A stretch of 64,000 nt of DNA from Micrasema longulum (Eukaryota; Arthropoda; Insecta; Trichoptera; Brachycentridae): assembly GCA_022494885.1 (NCBI GenBank), contig JAGVSM010002417.1, forward strand, positions 1 through 64,000, written 5' to 3'. The notes under the pieces were generated by a model. It did not search any database, was not told the DNA's origin, and was given only the letters and a program-made list of their open reading frames with translations. The stretch's first letter is position 1. The number at the start of each line of letters is the position of its first letter. Made by a program: the position numbers and the translations under genes. Positions 40,290-50,664 of this stretch are shown in pieces.

Positions 40290-40380
40290 GCATGGTTTGA
40301 AATTCGAACCTTGGACCTCTGATCCATTAGTCCGCGACACTGCCGCGGAATCGAAATCCATTTCATATCTACTCTACCTC
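40290..40380 (-). mobile_element. SINE-A head, degenerate
   Basis: The reverse complement 'GCAGTGTCGCGGACTAATGG', 'ATCAGAGGTCCAAGGTTCGA' matches the SINE-A head; the body is missing or unrecognisable. Confidence 0.55.
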
Positions 40381-41339
40381 TATTCTATACTTACTATGCT
40401 CCATCCACATAGTGCATAGGATATTTTTTTGTGTTTTTATTAATTGCTGAAATAAAATAACTGCTAAGCGGGCTAAACTAAAAAGCTGGCCGGAGCAAAT
40501 TTTTTTTTCTTAATTATGCAAATCAGGCAATTTTTATTTAAAACTTAAGTACCACAAGTGGAAAAAGATTTTGTGATAGAAATGCCTACAGTTTATAGTG
40601 CAGAATGAAAGAGAATCAAAACATTTTTACAGTGTTTACTAAAATCAAATGTGACAAACCGACTACAGAGATTTATTATAGAAATATTAAAACTCAAATG
40701 AAGAGAGTTTAGGTACTGCAGACCCGCAAAAATTGTGACGGAAGAACATAACTGTTGTTTCGGGAGCTAGGTAAGCAAGGCAGGAGCAAAAAAAAAAGAA
40801 GAGAGCCTCTTTCACTGCCGTGTCTAAAGTATTTGTGGGTAGCTCCATATATAAACCTAAATATGCATTTGTTGTACCGAAACTTACTCACAGAGGAACA
40901 TCAAATCTGAATACTGACTTAAGTCCTTTATCCAAAACACTGAAGTTTTATCCTGGGTAGAGTTGGGATATTAATTTAAAATTCACAAATATTCAAACTA
41001 ACCCAAACATTTTCAATGATTATTAACAAACAACAAAAACATAAATCATTCATACACAAGCAAAAAATGTAATACTATTTCGTTAAATATAATTTATTTC
41101 ATTTATTTCTTTATTCATTTCTTATTGATTAACAACCATATTGCTTTTTAGGCTGTGCCCGCGTTTAGCTATAATAATTAGAAAACGGGATAGAAAATTA
41201 TATTGAATCAAAACAATAAGAAAAAAAGTAACGTAAATACATATAAAAATATTATAATATAAATTATGCATAGTTACAAACATAATCCAATATACAAAAA
41301 AGAGGAATAATTGTAAAAATAATAAAAATATGATTTACC
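40381..41339. other. No gene recognised
   Basis: A minus-strand frame at 40709-40891 has no family motif. No repeat structure identified. Confidence 0.35.
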
Positions 41340-41506
41340 GACCCTTACTTATAAATAAGCCTGGTATAAAGTTACGCCTAGACGTAGTAGTAGAATAAGG
41401 ATGAGAATGCCATGCGTATTCTTCCACTATGATGAGAATGATATTCCCGTCCGGATTCCACTACTTTGCCTAGACGAAACTTTATATCACATTTATGAGT
41501 AAGGTC
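41340..41506. mobile_element. Foldback family J, full copy
   Basis: Left GACCCTTACTTATAAATAAG and right, inward, GGACCTTACTCATAAATGTG are inverted. Pairing continues through 'TATAAAGTT.CG.CTAG.C' and 'AGTAGTGGAAT/AGTAGTAGAAT', with a roughly 50-bp centre. Fragments of the same left end occur at 6831 and 8583, so it is a family. Confidence 0.7.
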
Positions 41507-43610
41507 CACAGAGTATAATTAAAAATAATCAATAAAGTAACGAAATAAAAGTTTGTAGGAAAGTAAAATATTTTTTAAAAAAATTAAAAAAAACACTAAA
41601 CCATGTTTCTATTACATAGGTTACTTTTGATTAAATATACATGTAAACAAATATAAACGATACATGCGATAAGAAAGTTAATTTGTGTACGTTTTCATCA
41701 TTTTCTGTTTAAATACTATATGTACAGGCAGCTCTTATTAATAAGTTTTTTTATGGTATTACCACTAGACTTCCTTATTGAGTCAAGATTTTCAATATTT
41801 TTGTGACATAATGTTTTTTTTATTTTAGAACTACCATATTTCCTTTCAATTGTAGATATTCCTTGACTGAAAATGAACTGCCCCGACATGCGTCATTAAG
41901 AAAAGTCACTAAAAACAGCACTATTTTCACCGTCAGAATATTTCTAGGTTATACATTTCTAGTAAGCACGTAATTTGTCTGTCCTAAACAAATATATTTT
42001 GTCAATAAGAAATACAAATCCATCAGTTGAAAAGCAAATATACCATGACCAAGTTAAAAATGTCTTCTGCAAACATTGAGATCACAAATGGGGGCACTAA
42101 ACTGGCAACCAAACTTGTAAATAGAAAAGTTAGTTATCCTGCAGATGTGTTATAAAATTAACCTTTGAAAAGTTTAAATATTTTGAGCCAACTTAACATA
42201 ATATTTATTATGTTCCATATTAATTGCGCTAGAGTAATAATAACGTCAATTATTTTGTATTGTGATGATTTTTTTCTACATTAACTTGTTATGGTATATT
42301 ATTGTAAATAGTATTGAATTTTTTATCATAATTTTGTTCTTAATATTTTAAGCCTATCATACTTAACAGAAACACAATATCGTTAAAAAAAACTGTAAAT
42401 CGAAGCAAAACGTAATGTTTTAAAATACCCGTTATCATTAAATTATTGGTATTTATTGCCATTTCACCACAAATCACTTGGCGCTAAAGATATTCATTTG
42501 AGATTTTTTTACGACGCAAAAGTTTCAGAATCTTTATTTTAAAGCTTTTAATTGCATGTAATTATTCGCTGTTTATAGTGATTTGACGCATACCAACAAA
42601 TTATGTACTTTCCGAGTTTAAACGTAAAAAAGGTACAATTTTCCCTTCTACGGTGGGCAGTTAGACTTAAATAAAACCGCCACCGAATGCAGAACTTCGC
42701 CACCGAAGTGGAAAATATTACGAGAAATACCGCAAAAATTCAAGGTTCATCGAATCGATGTGTCTTTTTTGATGAGGGGTTGATGTTTTACACTGTAGAA
42801 CTGGTGTTTTAAGAGTGCAGGAGATATTTTGAGTTTGAAAGAAGACTAAAAAAGCGGCAGAATTCCGATTCTTCCCAGACGGTATAACGAATGGATACAG
42901 CGTAAGGCTAGGACATAAAAAAGGACGAGATAGACGTATCTGAAGCCTTAATGGTGAAAGGAAGAGGGAGATATTATGCGCATACTCGGTGCGCTTGTGT
43001 GAGGTGCGTGCTCGTATTAGTGTGCGTGAAACAAGAGTACAATAAAATATAATGTAATGGTAGGGAGTGGCGGCGAATCGAAGTCATTTTTTTGTTTTAT
43101 TTTTTTAATCTGAGATACTGACTCGGGAAAGCGGGTCTCTCGAGCGGCTGCGGCTGGGTCAATACATTTATCTCTCCACAAAGATATAAAGATTGATAAA
43201 AAATATTATATCAACGAAGAAAATGACGGTTGCTATTCGTAATTAAGGTGGCATAAATTTTAATAATTATTGATCGATTTTCGATTGCGTAAGTAGGTAG
43301 GGACTCAACCCAAAGCGCAACGAGGAAAATCAGTGTTTTTTCTTATTTTTTTTTTAGATGGGACGAGCAATTATATGACACAAACATATGAGTATATCAT
43401 CACAAATATAGGATTAGAAAAATAAAAATGATTATAAAAAAAACATAAATCGGTTTAACAAAGGTTACACCAAAGGGCTGAAATGAAGCCAATAAAATTA
43501 AAATTGTTTTAAGTTTTGATAAGTTGTTAAGAAATTTATAGTAGATACAAATAAACAAAAAATATAGTGACAAACGAATAAACAAAGCATATAATCGAAA
43601 TGTCCTTAAA
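41507..43610. other. About 2.1 kb with no recognised gene
   Basis: It includes a 10-bp direct repeat CGCCACCGAA (about 42678 and 42698) and a GC-richer patch with 'GCGCATACTCGGTGCGCTTG' (about 42976-42995). An open frame on minus (43400-43585) is T/A low complexity. Nothing is assignable. Confidence 0.35.
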
Positions 43611-43611
43611 T

Positions 43612-43990
43612 TATATTAACAATATTTTGAGTTTGTCCAAATTTTTGGCGCTGTTTATATTAACATATTACAAAAGAGATGAAGAATATTTTAAAGGAGG
43701 TAAGTTAAAAGTCTAGGCATCTACAGGGCTTATGACCTTTCATTGGCTGGTTTAAGTGGCCACTTTACACAGTGTGTAACATTCACCATTCTGCCCATAT
43801 TTGAACATATTTATTCCATCAGTTCTTTCATATGTTGATGTTTGTGAAGTTAAATAGCTTAAACCTTTATTTATGCGGGTGAGATTCATTTGAATAAATT
43901 ATTTCACCTACATACTATGTAGATGTAGAAGCCTAGACTTCTTTATTACATTCTCTAAAATGTTCTTCATGTCTGTTGTAATATGGTAAC
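43612..43990 (+). mobile_element. Foldback family G, both arms present (G6)
   Basis: The tip AATATTTTGAGTTTGTCC (43621-43638), left arm 'ATGAAGAATATTTTAAAGGA', core 'GGCCACTTTACACAGTGTGT', 'TTATGCGGGTGAGATTCATT', then an inverted partial arm 'GCCTAGACTTCTTTATTACA', 'TTCTTCATGTCTGTTGTAAT'. It demonstrates the foldback form of the family. Confidence 0.75.
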
Positions 43991-44014
43991 TTAAATTATA
44001 TGTTTATAAATCCT

Positions 44015-44100
44015 ACTGGTTTATGGACATACCCGACTCTTCGTCGGAATACTAACTACACGAACACGCAAATCCCACCACACAAATTTGCACAATTTTT
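44015..44100 (-). other. Degenerate hammerhead-like / Penelope-like end remnant
   Basis: The minus strand reads 'AGTATTCCGACGAAGAGTCG' then 'GGTATGTCCATAAACC', a diverged relative of the 54895-54965 motif (CTGACGA...GAAA). Core bases are partly lost. Confidence 0.4.
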
Positions 44101-44284
44101 AAAAACCAACCAGCTATTAAAAGCTATTACGAACGTGCATTTACTATAATATAAAAAATATTTCATCTTGTGGGAACATAAAAAAGCTGGAAAGTGGTTA
44201 TGTACAAATATTTAATAAAATTTATTTAAACGTTTGACCACAAAGTTAATAATGATTTTAATTTTAAAAAGATAATTTTTTTTT

Positions 44285-44368
44285 TTTAAGGAAAAAAAAA
44301 TTAGCCTTTTTATAATTTACCCAAATTTTACAATTTCGGTGGCCATTTTCAACGAGTTATAAATAACT
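44285..44368 (-). mobile_element. SINE-A tail half
   Basis: 'GGTGGCCATTTTCAACGAGT' and 'TATAAATAACTCG' on plus are the inverted SINE-A body; it is cut where SINE-B tail sequence begins. Confidence 0.65.
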
Positions 44369-44540
44369 CGTCATCATCATTCCCATTCTGCACCTAATGG
44401 TGCATAAGGCACTACATTAGTAAACAGTCTTAGCGTATCTGGTTCATTTTTGTTGCATGAAGGTAAGATGACCAGTCTTACGCTTTAGGTACCAGTCCAG
44501 GGACTATGAAATACTTCAGTGTGAAAACACTCTTTTAAAT
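44369..44540 (-). mobile_element. SINE-B body in minus orientation, headless
   Basis: It runs from TCATCATCATTCCCATTCTG (inverted tail) through 'GGTAAGATGACCAGTCTTAC' to 'GTGAAAACACTCTTTTAAAT'. The head that should follow is present but in the opposite orientation (44541-44592). Confidence 0.75.
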
Positions 44541-44592
44541 AATGGCCTTGTGGTGTAATGGTCAGCGCGTTTGCCTACCATGCAAGAGGTAT
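44541..44592 (+). mobile_element. SINE-B head in plus orientation
   Basis: 'GGCCTTGTGGTGTAATGGTC' and 'AGCGCGTTTGCCTACCATGC' then 'AAGAGGTATCAC', truncated before the B box. It abuts the minus-strand body of a SINE-B. Confidence 0.7.
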
Positions 44593-44990
44593 CACATATA
44601 TATTTTTTTATTGAACACTTAATGTTCATATGTAATTTAAATACGTATAAAGGCGGGCTTATTACAGGTAATTATACAGAATCTTATAATTTTATACAAA
44701 ATTTGAAACTGAATTGAAAAATGTTCACTATTCTATGAAGAAAGGAAAGGGGATGGGAAGGAAATAAGAAGGAGAAAGAAACAACTAAAATAATTAGATG
44801 GCTATATTTTAATTCTGATTTAAATGTAAATAAAGTCAGCGTCTGTAACATTAGTGAGTAGATTATTTTACAATCGAGCAGCTACTACTGTGAAAGAGGA
44901 GGCAAAAAAAAATAGAACGGCAAATGGGTATTTGAAGGGTTCTCTCTTTAATAAAAAGATACTTATTTACTCTTAATCTTGTTGTCCAGA
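44593..44990. other. Possible LINE 3' remnant, otherwise nothing
   Basis: 'AAAGGCGGGCTTATTACAGG' resembles 'AAGGGCGGGCATATTGCCGT' at 49030-49050; both may be 3' ends of a LINE on minus. A purine-rich patch lies at 44735-44790. Confidence 0.35.
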
Positions 44991-45180
44991 TGTTTTATAA
45001 AATGTATGTTTATTCGATAATTAGTATTTTTTGGTATTCTTTGATAATACGCATGCTTCCATATTCCATTATGTTGTATCCCAACTCAACACAGGGTTCT
45101 TGGTCTCATGGAGTTAGGGGAATGTTATAATTCTTTTATAATATGTACACATTTTTGTGTGAACAAATAAATAAATATGA
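44991..45180 (+). mobile_element. LINE 3' end with conserved stem-loop
   Basis: 'CCCAACTCAACACAGGGTTC' and 'TTGGTCTCATGGAGTTAGGG' form the variant of the 10665-10694 hairpin, followed by an ATAAATAAATATG tail. Confidence 0.6.
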
Positions 45181-45477
45181 ATTTTGGTCAAATATAGTAT
45201 GAATAACAATATACTCAGTCTACTGAAAAGATCCAAATAAAACAGACAATTGATTTGCTTAATTACCGACACTTTCATGGTTCGTGGGTTCGTGGGTTCT
45301 TCGGCTAATTAATACTCAATAAAAATGTTGTAAAACGCGCGCCACTGGTGAATATCATAAACCGGTTCGCATTAGTTATTTCATTTCTTTCTTTATGCCT
45401 TCCACCACCAAAGGTACCAACGTACGTGTTAACTCCTTTCCACAGGGTAGTTCAGAGAACATTAAACGTGGTTTTTT

Positions 45478-45545
45478 TAATGAGCGATTTGCTGATAAAT
45501 GTTCAAATAAATCGAATGTGATGGTTTTTGAAAGGTATGAAATTT
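45478..45545 (+). pseudogene. Short RTE-like RT fragment
   Basis: 'NKSNVMVFERYE' and the surrounding DNA (GCGATTTGCTGATAAATG) match the RT segment just after the YADD motif at 50738-50790 and 55740-55800 ('MNVDKSNVMVFEK'). The larger frame 45395-45616 is not otherwise recognisable. Confidence 0.5.
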
Positions 45546-45824
45546 GTGCTGGGACCAACTCTCAACCAAGTCCACATCAGAGGCGAATGGTGGTTTTATT
45601 TACAGGTAAGCTATAAAAAAATATCATATATTTGTACCTACCTAGAAGGTACATAATATAATGTAAGTAATACATATACTTTTGTATGATATATATAATG
45701 TATATTGATATTTTTATGTGGTAACTTCGCGATCCATTACTTTAGTACATAACTTATTAAAAAATAAATAAAAAATGACACTACGAATTCAGTCGATTTG
45801 AAATGTCAATTGGCCGAATTGTCC

Positions 45825-45895
45825 TATAAATGTTTGTCGCATGTGGCCAAATCATGCTGTCGAAATGCAAACTAACAGGCTAATGTGTCGTTAAA
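45825..45895 (+). pseudogene. Short RTE-like RT fragment with internal deletion
   Basis: 'ATGTTTGTCGCATGTGGCCA' joins directly to 'ATGCTGTCGAAATGCAAACT', corresponding to two blocks that lie about 110 bp apart at 50968-51095. A deletion has removed the 'LYGSE.W' block. Confidence 0.45.
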
Positions 45896-45899
45896 CTAT

Positions 45900-45985
45900 C
45901 TAAAAATAAAACTGTTTTAAGTAGCCACTTTATGGACTGTGTAGCTTTTACCATTCTGCCTATATTTGAACATTCATATTTGACT
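45900..45985 (+). mobile_element. Foldback family G fragment
   Basis: 'AGTAGCCACTTTATGGACTG', 'ACCATTCTGCCTATATTTGA' match the arm core. Confidence 0.5.
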
Positions 45986-46039
45986 TGTATATTCTAACAT
46001 TTACAAAATATTTTTTTGAAAATATATTGATAAGTGCCT

Positions 46040-46115
46040 TCGGTAATCAGCAGCTTTTCCGTGTATGTGGGCACCGCCAAGGAGACTTAGATGCGGTGTG
46101 TGGTATGTGGTGGGC
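46040..46115 (-). repeat. Dispersed repeat family D fragment
   Basis: The reverse complement 'CTTGCCCACCACATACCACA', 'CACCGCATCTAAGTCTCCTT' and 'GGCGGTGCCCACATACACG' is the start of family D. Confidence 0.55.
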
Positions 46116-46240
46116 AAGCTGCATATGCGGCAATGTTGGATGTGAAGAATTGGAGAGGAAGGGCAGCAAACCGGCAAGAGTGGAGGAGACTCCTTAATAC
46201 AGCCCAGGCTCACCCAGGGCTGATGATGATGATGTGTTTT
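46116..46240 (+). mobile_element. RTE-like LINE 3' end with GATGATGATG tail
   Basis: 'NWRGRAANRQEWRRLLNTAQ' followed by 'AHPGL' (about 46145-46222) is the last piece of an RTE-type RT ('rdRxxWRxlvxxAxxxxGL'), directly followed by ATGATGATGATG. RTE elements typically terminate in such short GAT repeats; SINE-B copies here end the same way. Confidence 0.6.
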
Positions 46241-46382
46241 CCAGCACTTGTTCACAATTATCATTTTTAAACACGCCAAAAATAATGTTGTATAATAGTC
46301 ACCCGGTACTTTTACATATATGGAAGAAGAGTCTACTTGACTTTTCAAGGGAGATGGGATAGTATAAAAAGGGTTACGTGCT

Positions 46383-46475
46383 GAGATATGTGCGGAGGAG
46401 GGGGTGGCGGTGAGGAGGGTGGAGAGTGGCAGGGGAGCGGGGGGAAGGGAGACAGGGAAAGAGAGGGGATGATAG
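46383..46475 (+). repeat. Purine-rich, G-run-rich tract
   Basis: About 90 bp almost free of pyrimidines on plus, with runs such as GGAGGAGGGGGTGG, GGAGGGTGG and GGGGAGCGGGGGG. Several GGG runs in close spacing could fold as a G-quadruplex. The surrounding DNA is AT-rich, so the tract stands out. Confidence 0.6.
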
Positions 46476-46624
46476 CCATAAAGCCTGGACCAAACTGCCC
46501 ACTGGGTTTATTTTTTATTTTTTAATATTTTTATTTATACTTCCCTTTGTCTCTACCTTGTAGACGATGAGGGGTGGTTTTAGAGCGACAGTGAAAGAGA
46601 CATTGAAAGTTGTAAATGTAAATA

Positions 46625-46905
46625 TTTGTTAGGCTTATGACCTGTCATTGGCTGGTTTAAGTGGCCACTTTACACACTGTGTAACATTCACCATTCTGCC
46701 CATGTTCGAACATCTACATTTCCTCAACTCTTCCATCTGTTGACTTCTGTGAAGTAAAAGACCTGAAACCTTTATCACGCGGGTGAAATTCAGTGGCCAC
46801 TTAAACCAGCCAATGATAGGTCATAAGCCCTGTAAGTGCCTAGACTTCCATATTCCCTTCTCAAAAATGTTTTCCCTCTCTGTTGAAATAAATTTATATG
46901 TTTTT
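46625..46905 (+). mobile_element. Foldback family G, both arms (G8)
   Basis: The left arm 'CTGTCATTGGCTGGTTTAAG', 'TGGCCACTTTACACACTGTG' and the right arm 'AGTGGCCACTTAAACCAGCC', 'AATGATAGGTCATAAGCCCT' are inverted around 'TTATCACGCGGGTGAAATTC'. The clearest display of the foldback core. Confidence 0.78.
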
Positions 46906-46919
46906 TAGTTAAATGAATT

Positions 46920-46982
46920 TGAACCGGGTTGTGGTCCCGTGGCTAGTGTTGCGGACCCACGTATCAGAGGTTCGAACACAAT
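46920..46982 (+). mobile_element. SINE-A head only
   Basis: 'GAACCGGGTTGTGGTCCCGT', 'GGCTAGTGTTGCGGACCCAC' and B box GGTTCGAAC; truncated just after the B box. Confidence 0.7.
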
Positions 46983-47072
46983 CATACATTATATACACGC
47001 AATCAAACACATATACACACACATAAACATGGGGATGAGTTATGAAAAATAAAAAATTGTAGTTGCTTAACA

Positions 47073-47250
47073 TAAATCGGGATGTGGTCCAGTGGCTAGT
47101 GTTGCGGACTCACGGATCAGAGGTCCGAGGTTCGAACCTCACTCTTACCCCAACATGATTTCCATTTTCTAATAGTTAGTTATTTAAAACTCGTTGAAAA
47201 TGGCCACCGAAATTAATATATTTGGGTAAATTAAAGGAATGCTTATTTTT
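47073..47250 (+). mobile_element. SINE-A, full length
   Basis: Head 'TCGGGATGTGGTCCAGTGGC', B box GGTTCGAACC, body 'AACATGATTTCCATTTTCTA', 'AACTCGTTGAAAATGGCCAC', and end 'TTTGGGTAAATTAAAGGAAT'. Confidence 0.8.
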
Positions 47251-48282
47251 TTTTATAAATAAAAAAAAGGTTGGCATGTCCAATAAATTTAAACATATTT
47301 TTGAGCCATTTCAATTGAAACAATATTAAACTGTTATTTCTGTATGGATAGTTAGGTATATGGTACAGTGATTAAAATATTAATTTGAAATTTTTAAAAT
47401 CCCATAAGAAATAAATGCAATAACTTACATAAATACACGCAAAAATGCATTTCTTGTCATGCTTCTTTCATAATCTCACATGAATTAAGTTTTATAATAC
47501 TCTTAGTGCATTGAAACTACTTCACAGTAATTAAATTTAAGAATATTTCAGAACGCTGCAGCCGCCTGTCTCTACACAACTATATATTGGAGTATCGACT
47601 CACGGCTCGTGGCGGCGCGACGTCCTGAAATAACTCTAAAAATGGATTTATTTATTTGTCGGCTCGGAGAAATACTTTGAGCTGGACGCACGTCCGCAGA
47701 ATTAAAGACGTCAGCGACCGGGTAGTTTGTGTCTTCGGAATTAAATGTTTATCGAAAACGGAAATGCTCTTTTTTTCAGCTTTAAAAAAAAAAAAAATAT
47801 TTACGTTCCGAATGAGTTGTAATAACTCCCAGAAATGTAATTTATATGCGTTATGTAAAATACTTTCAATTATATGATTTTTTTAAAATAAAAACAAATA
47901 TGAAAAAGGCATTTATATATTTGTTTTCATTTATGTTTTGACAACAAATATTTTTTCACAAATGCATGTTAATTTTTATTATTTTCGCTTCCTATAATTT
48001 AGATAGCAGTAAAATGTAAATAAGTGTTACCATAATACGACCATAGTAAGTGTTACTCGTTACCATAATATGACATAAGTTGTCCATATTGATAATAATA
48101 ACAATAAATTAAAATACGTAAAGTACAGGTTTTTGGCAAGTGACAGGATAACGGCAACAATTTATAAACTACAAAAATATCTATATCTAAAATAAAAAAA
48201 CGAAAAATGTTTTTTTTGAATATGTAGGTACTACAACAATATTAATGGACGATTTTTTTTATTATTTATTTTATGGTGTAAT
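47251..48282. other. No gene; GC-richer patch at 47550-47790
   Basis: 'CGACTCACGGCTCGTGGCGG' and 'GCTGGACGCACGTCCGCAGA' stand out from the AT-rich surroundings. A 73-codon frame (47656-47877) has no recognisable motif. It could be part of a host exon or regulatory DNA, but nothing supports that directly. Confidence 0.35.
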
Positions 48283-48544
48283 TTAACTTATACCTGCCGG
48301 AGATGGGTCTGATAAGACCCATTGTAAATTATCAATTATGGGAAAAGTATTTTTTATACATCATTTTCCTTCACTAAATCATGAAAAAAATGTACACAAA
48401 TTACAATTTTTGTGCAAAAATACATCTTAAGAATTTTCACGATTAAAAAAAGACACAACAATGTCTAAAAGGCGACATTGAAAACTGGGTCTAATTTGAC
48501 CCGACAACGCCACGCACGTATTTTTTTGACCCAGCTGTCTTTAA
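48283..48544. mobile_element. Possible piggyBac-like non-autonomous remnant
   Basis: TTAA words at 48283-48286 and 48541-48544 bracket a segment whose inner ends carry GATGGGTCTGATAAGACCCA on the left and, inverted, CGGGTCAAATTAGACCCAG on the right. GGGTC/GACCC inverted words near TTAA are seen in piggyBac elements. The outermost bases do not match well as TIRs, so this is tentative. Confidence 0.35.
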
Positions 48545-48639
48545 TGCGTTTAATTCTCTCATTTATTGATAATCAATTGTATCAATAATAATCTCATAAT
48601 TTACAGAAATTATTATTGAGAATAATATTCTGACACCCT

Positions 48640-48790
48640 CCAACATACCCGTCAGAACAGTTCGGTAATCATATGGCAGAAGGGACCATCTGTAATTTTC
48701 AAAAATGTTCAGGAGAGCTGAAATACGTCTCAATTTCAAGACTTTAATCCACAAATTAAAATATTTTAGTGTTGTTTTTCAATTATAAAT
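48640..48790 (+). repeat. Member of a two-copy repeat (partner 34090-34240)
   Basis: 'ATGGCAGAAGGGACCATCTG', 'AAATGTTCAGGAGAGCTGAA', 'CAATTTCAAGACTTTAATCC' and 'AAAATATTTTAGTGTTG'. Class unknown. Confidence 0.5.
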
Positions 48791-48959
48791 TACCATTCTT
48801 AATGACGCTGATTTTAAAATTTTTTTGCTGCATGTATTTACTGAAATATTATTAAAACTTTTGAAAACTAAAACAAAGACAAAAATACAGATGGTACCTT
48901 CTGGCATCTGACTACCGAGTTGTTCCAATACATGAGGGTGCTGGATATGAGACAACTGT

Positions 48960-49080
48960 ACTTAAAAGAAGCACTTATTTACTATTAATTTATTTAACAC
49001 TTTATAAATACAAACAATATTTAAACATATAAGGGCGGGCATATTGCCGTAAGGCAGTTTCTTCCTACCTACCCAACTTA
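48960..49080 (-). mobile_element. LINE-like 3' end on minus
   Basis: 'TTTATTTAACACTTTATAAA' then 'AAGGGCGGGCATATTGCCGT', a layout I associate with LINE 3' ends in minus orientation in insect DNA. Tentative. Confidence 0.35.
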
Positions 49081-49084
49081 CACT

Positions 49085-49552
49085 TTTCTGGTCGAACAAT
49101 ACGGAGAGGACTCAGCAAAATGTCAGTACGAGGTTTCCCTAGAGCACGAATTATGTCAAACCAAAAATCCGTACGACTTTTGCTCAGAGACATCTCTCAT
49201 TTGTCGCACCGAGTGTTCAATATTTTGGAAAAACGTATTAAGCTCTCTTGGACAAAAAGTATTTTTAACAGAGGAGTTAAGGACTGGATTTTCCTTAGTG
49301 GGAGGGATTTGAGTAGGAAACTCCTTGATGATTTTCCGAATGTTTGAGTTTACTGTTAACTATATTGATGTGCCATATTTATGTTTTTTTGAAATATTTT
49401 TTTGTGTTTCTGATCCTATATTTGTGGTGATATACTCATGTGTTTGTGTCAACTCATTGCTCGTCCCATCTCAACACAGGACTTTTAGTCCCATGGAGTT
49501 GAGACTTATGTCTCCAACAATGTGTAATGAACTAGATATATGTAAATAAAAA
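49085..49552 (+). pseudogene. Coding tail and 3' end of a LINE with conserved stem-loop
   Basis: The frame 49120-49345 reads 'MSNQKSVRLLLRDISHLSHR', 'VFNILEKRIKLSWTKSIFNR', 'GVKDWIFLSGRD' and stops. I do not recognise this block as a standard RT motif, but it is followed by the 3' hairpin CAAC-ACA-GGAC-TTTTA-GTCC (49470-49490 onward) and an AAATAAAAAATAAA tail, exactly as in the LINE ends at 10665 and 45085. I therefore read it as the C-terminal extension of that LINE family's ORF2. It could instead be an unrelated ORF carried with the tail. Confidence 0.5.
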
Positions 49553-50069
49553 ATATAAATACATTTCGTATTAATCGTACCATGGCGATAGTGGATACGA
49601 ATAAAGGTGAAAACAGAATTCAAATTAAAGCCCTTTGAATATTCCCACCATCGCCACAGCAACTTTAGTAGTTTATTAGAGGTATCACTAACAGATGAAG
49701 TCAAGAGGGGTTGGGTGTAAGCGGTTGTAATAATATAACTCAAAATGTCTTGCTTTTGATATATCGGCTATATGCGGTCAAAACTTATTTCACGGAGAGA
49801 TAAACCACAATGGTTTTCCTTTCACACAAACTGTCAGCTGCGAACATTTGTTTCTTTGTTTTGTCGTTTTAAAGGTGTTGCACACTTCACAATTTAGTTA
49901 AAACTAAATCCAAAGAGTTTTCTTTATTTTCTGCCAAGACGTAATAACATCGCCTGAGAACAAGATATATATTTACAAATAACAATAATATAGAAACAAA
50001 AAAAAACAGAAAAGACAATGAGCTAACAAATTCTTAAAATAAATTATATTTTCCAATAGAAAAATATTA
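49553..50069. other. Nothing recognised
   Basis: AT-rich. A loose inverted pair TGGCGATAGTGG / CCACCATCGCCA lies at about 49584 and 49647. Confidence 0.35.
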
Positions 50070-50470
50070 CGATTTTTTACAATTTTAAAGTAATAAGGGT
50101 CTATGAAATACTATCGAGTAAAAAAATATTTTTTTTAAATTTTTAGTTGCAAAAAATTACTTTTAAATTTATAATTTTGGATTCCCACAAAAACGATAAT
50201 TGAATTGGCCACGACCCTTGAACGTCATGATTTCTGTCAATTTTGAACTTTGTAACCGTTTACTTTTTTATAGAACATCGTCATCAATTTTGACGTCACA
50301 ATTATGAAAGAAAAATATTTCGCGTTTTTCTAAGGACACATTTTTCATAATTTCTTTTTCAAAGTTATGTATGAAAACATTTCTCCGCAATATTCATATA
50401 GATTTTGAAAACGAGATTGATTTTTATAAATCCATCTTATATGTTTTTATCAGTATACGTCATAGGTATG
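50070..50470 (+). repeat. Dispersed repeat family E, copy 2
   Basis: Aligns with 2530-2950. Landmarks are 'GGATTCCCACAAAAACGATA', 'TTGGCCACGACCCTTGAACG', 'AGAACATCGTCATCAATTTT', 'GACGTCACAATTATG' and 'TATGAAAACATTTCTCCGCA'. Confidence 0.6.
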
Positions 50471-50664
50471 TGCTTTTTTACCATCATTTTAAAAGCGTAA
50501 ATAAGGGCTCAATTTTTTACCGTCCAAGCACTATGTAGCCACAAAGCGTGTTGTAATTACCGGATCTTTATCAAAATATATTATTATTATTGTAAACGAA
50601 AAACTACATAGAATCCCAATCGTTCATGCGCTCTGCAAGAAGTGTTGGGTTATTTATTGCACAG

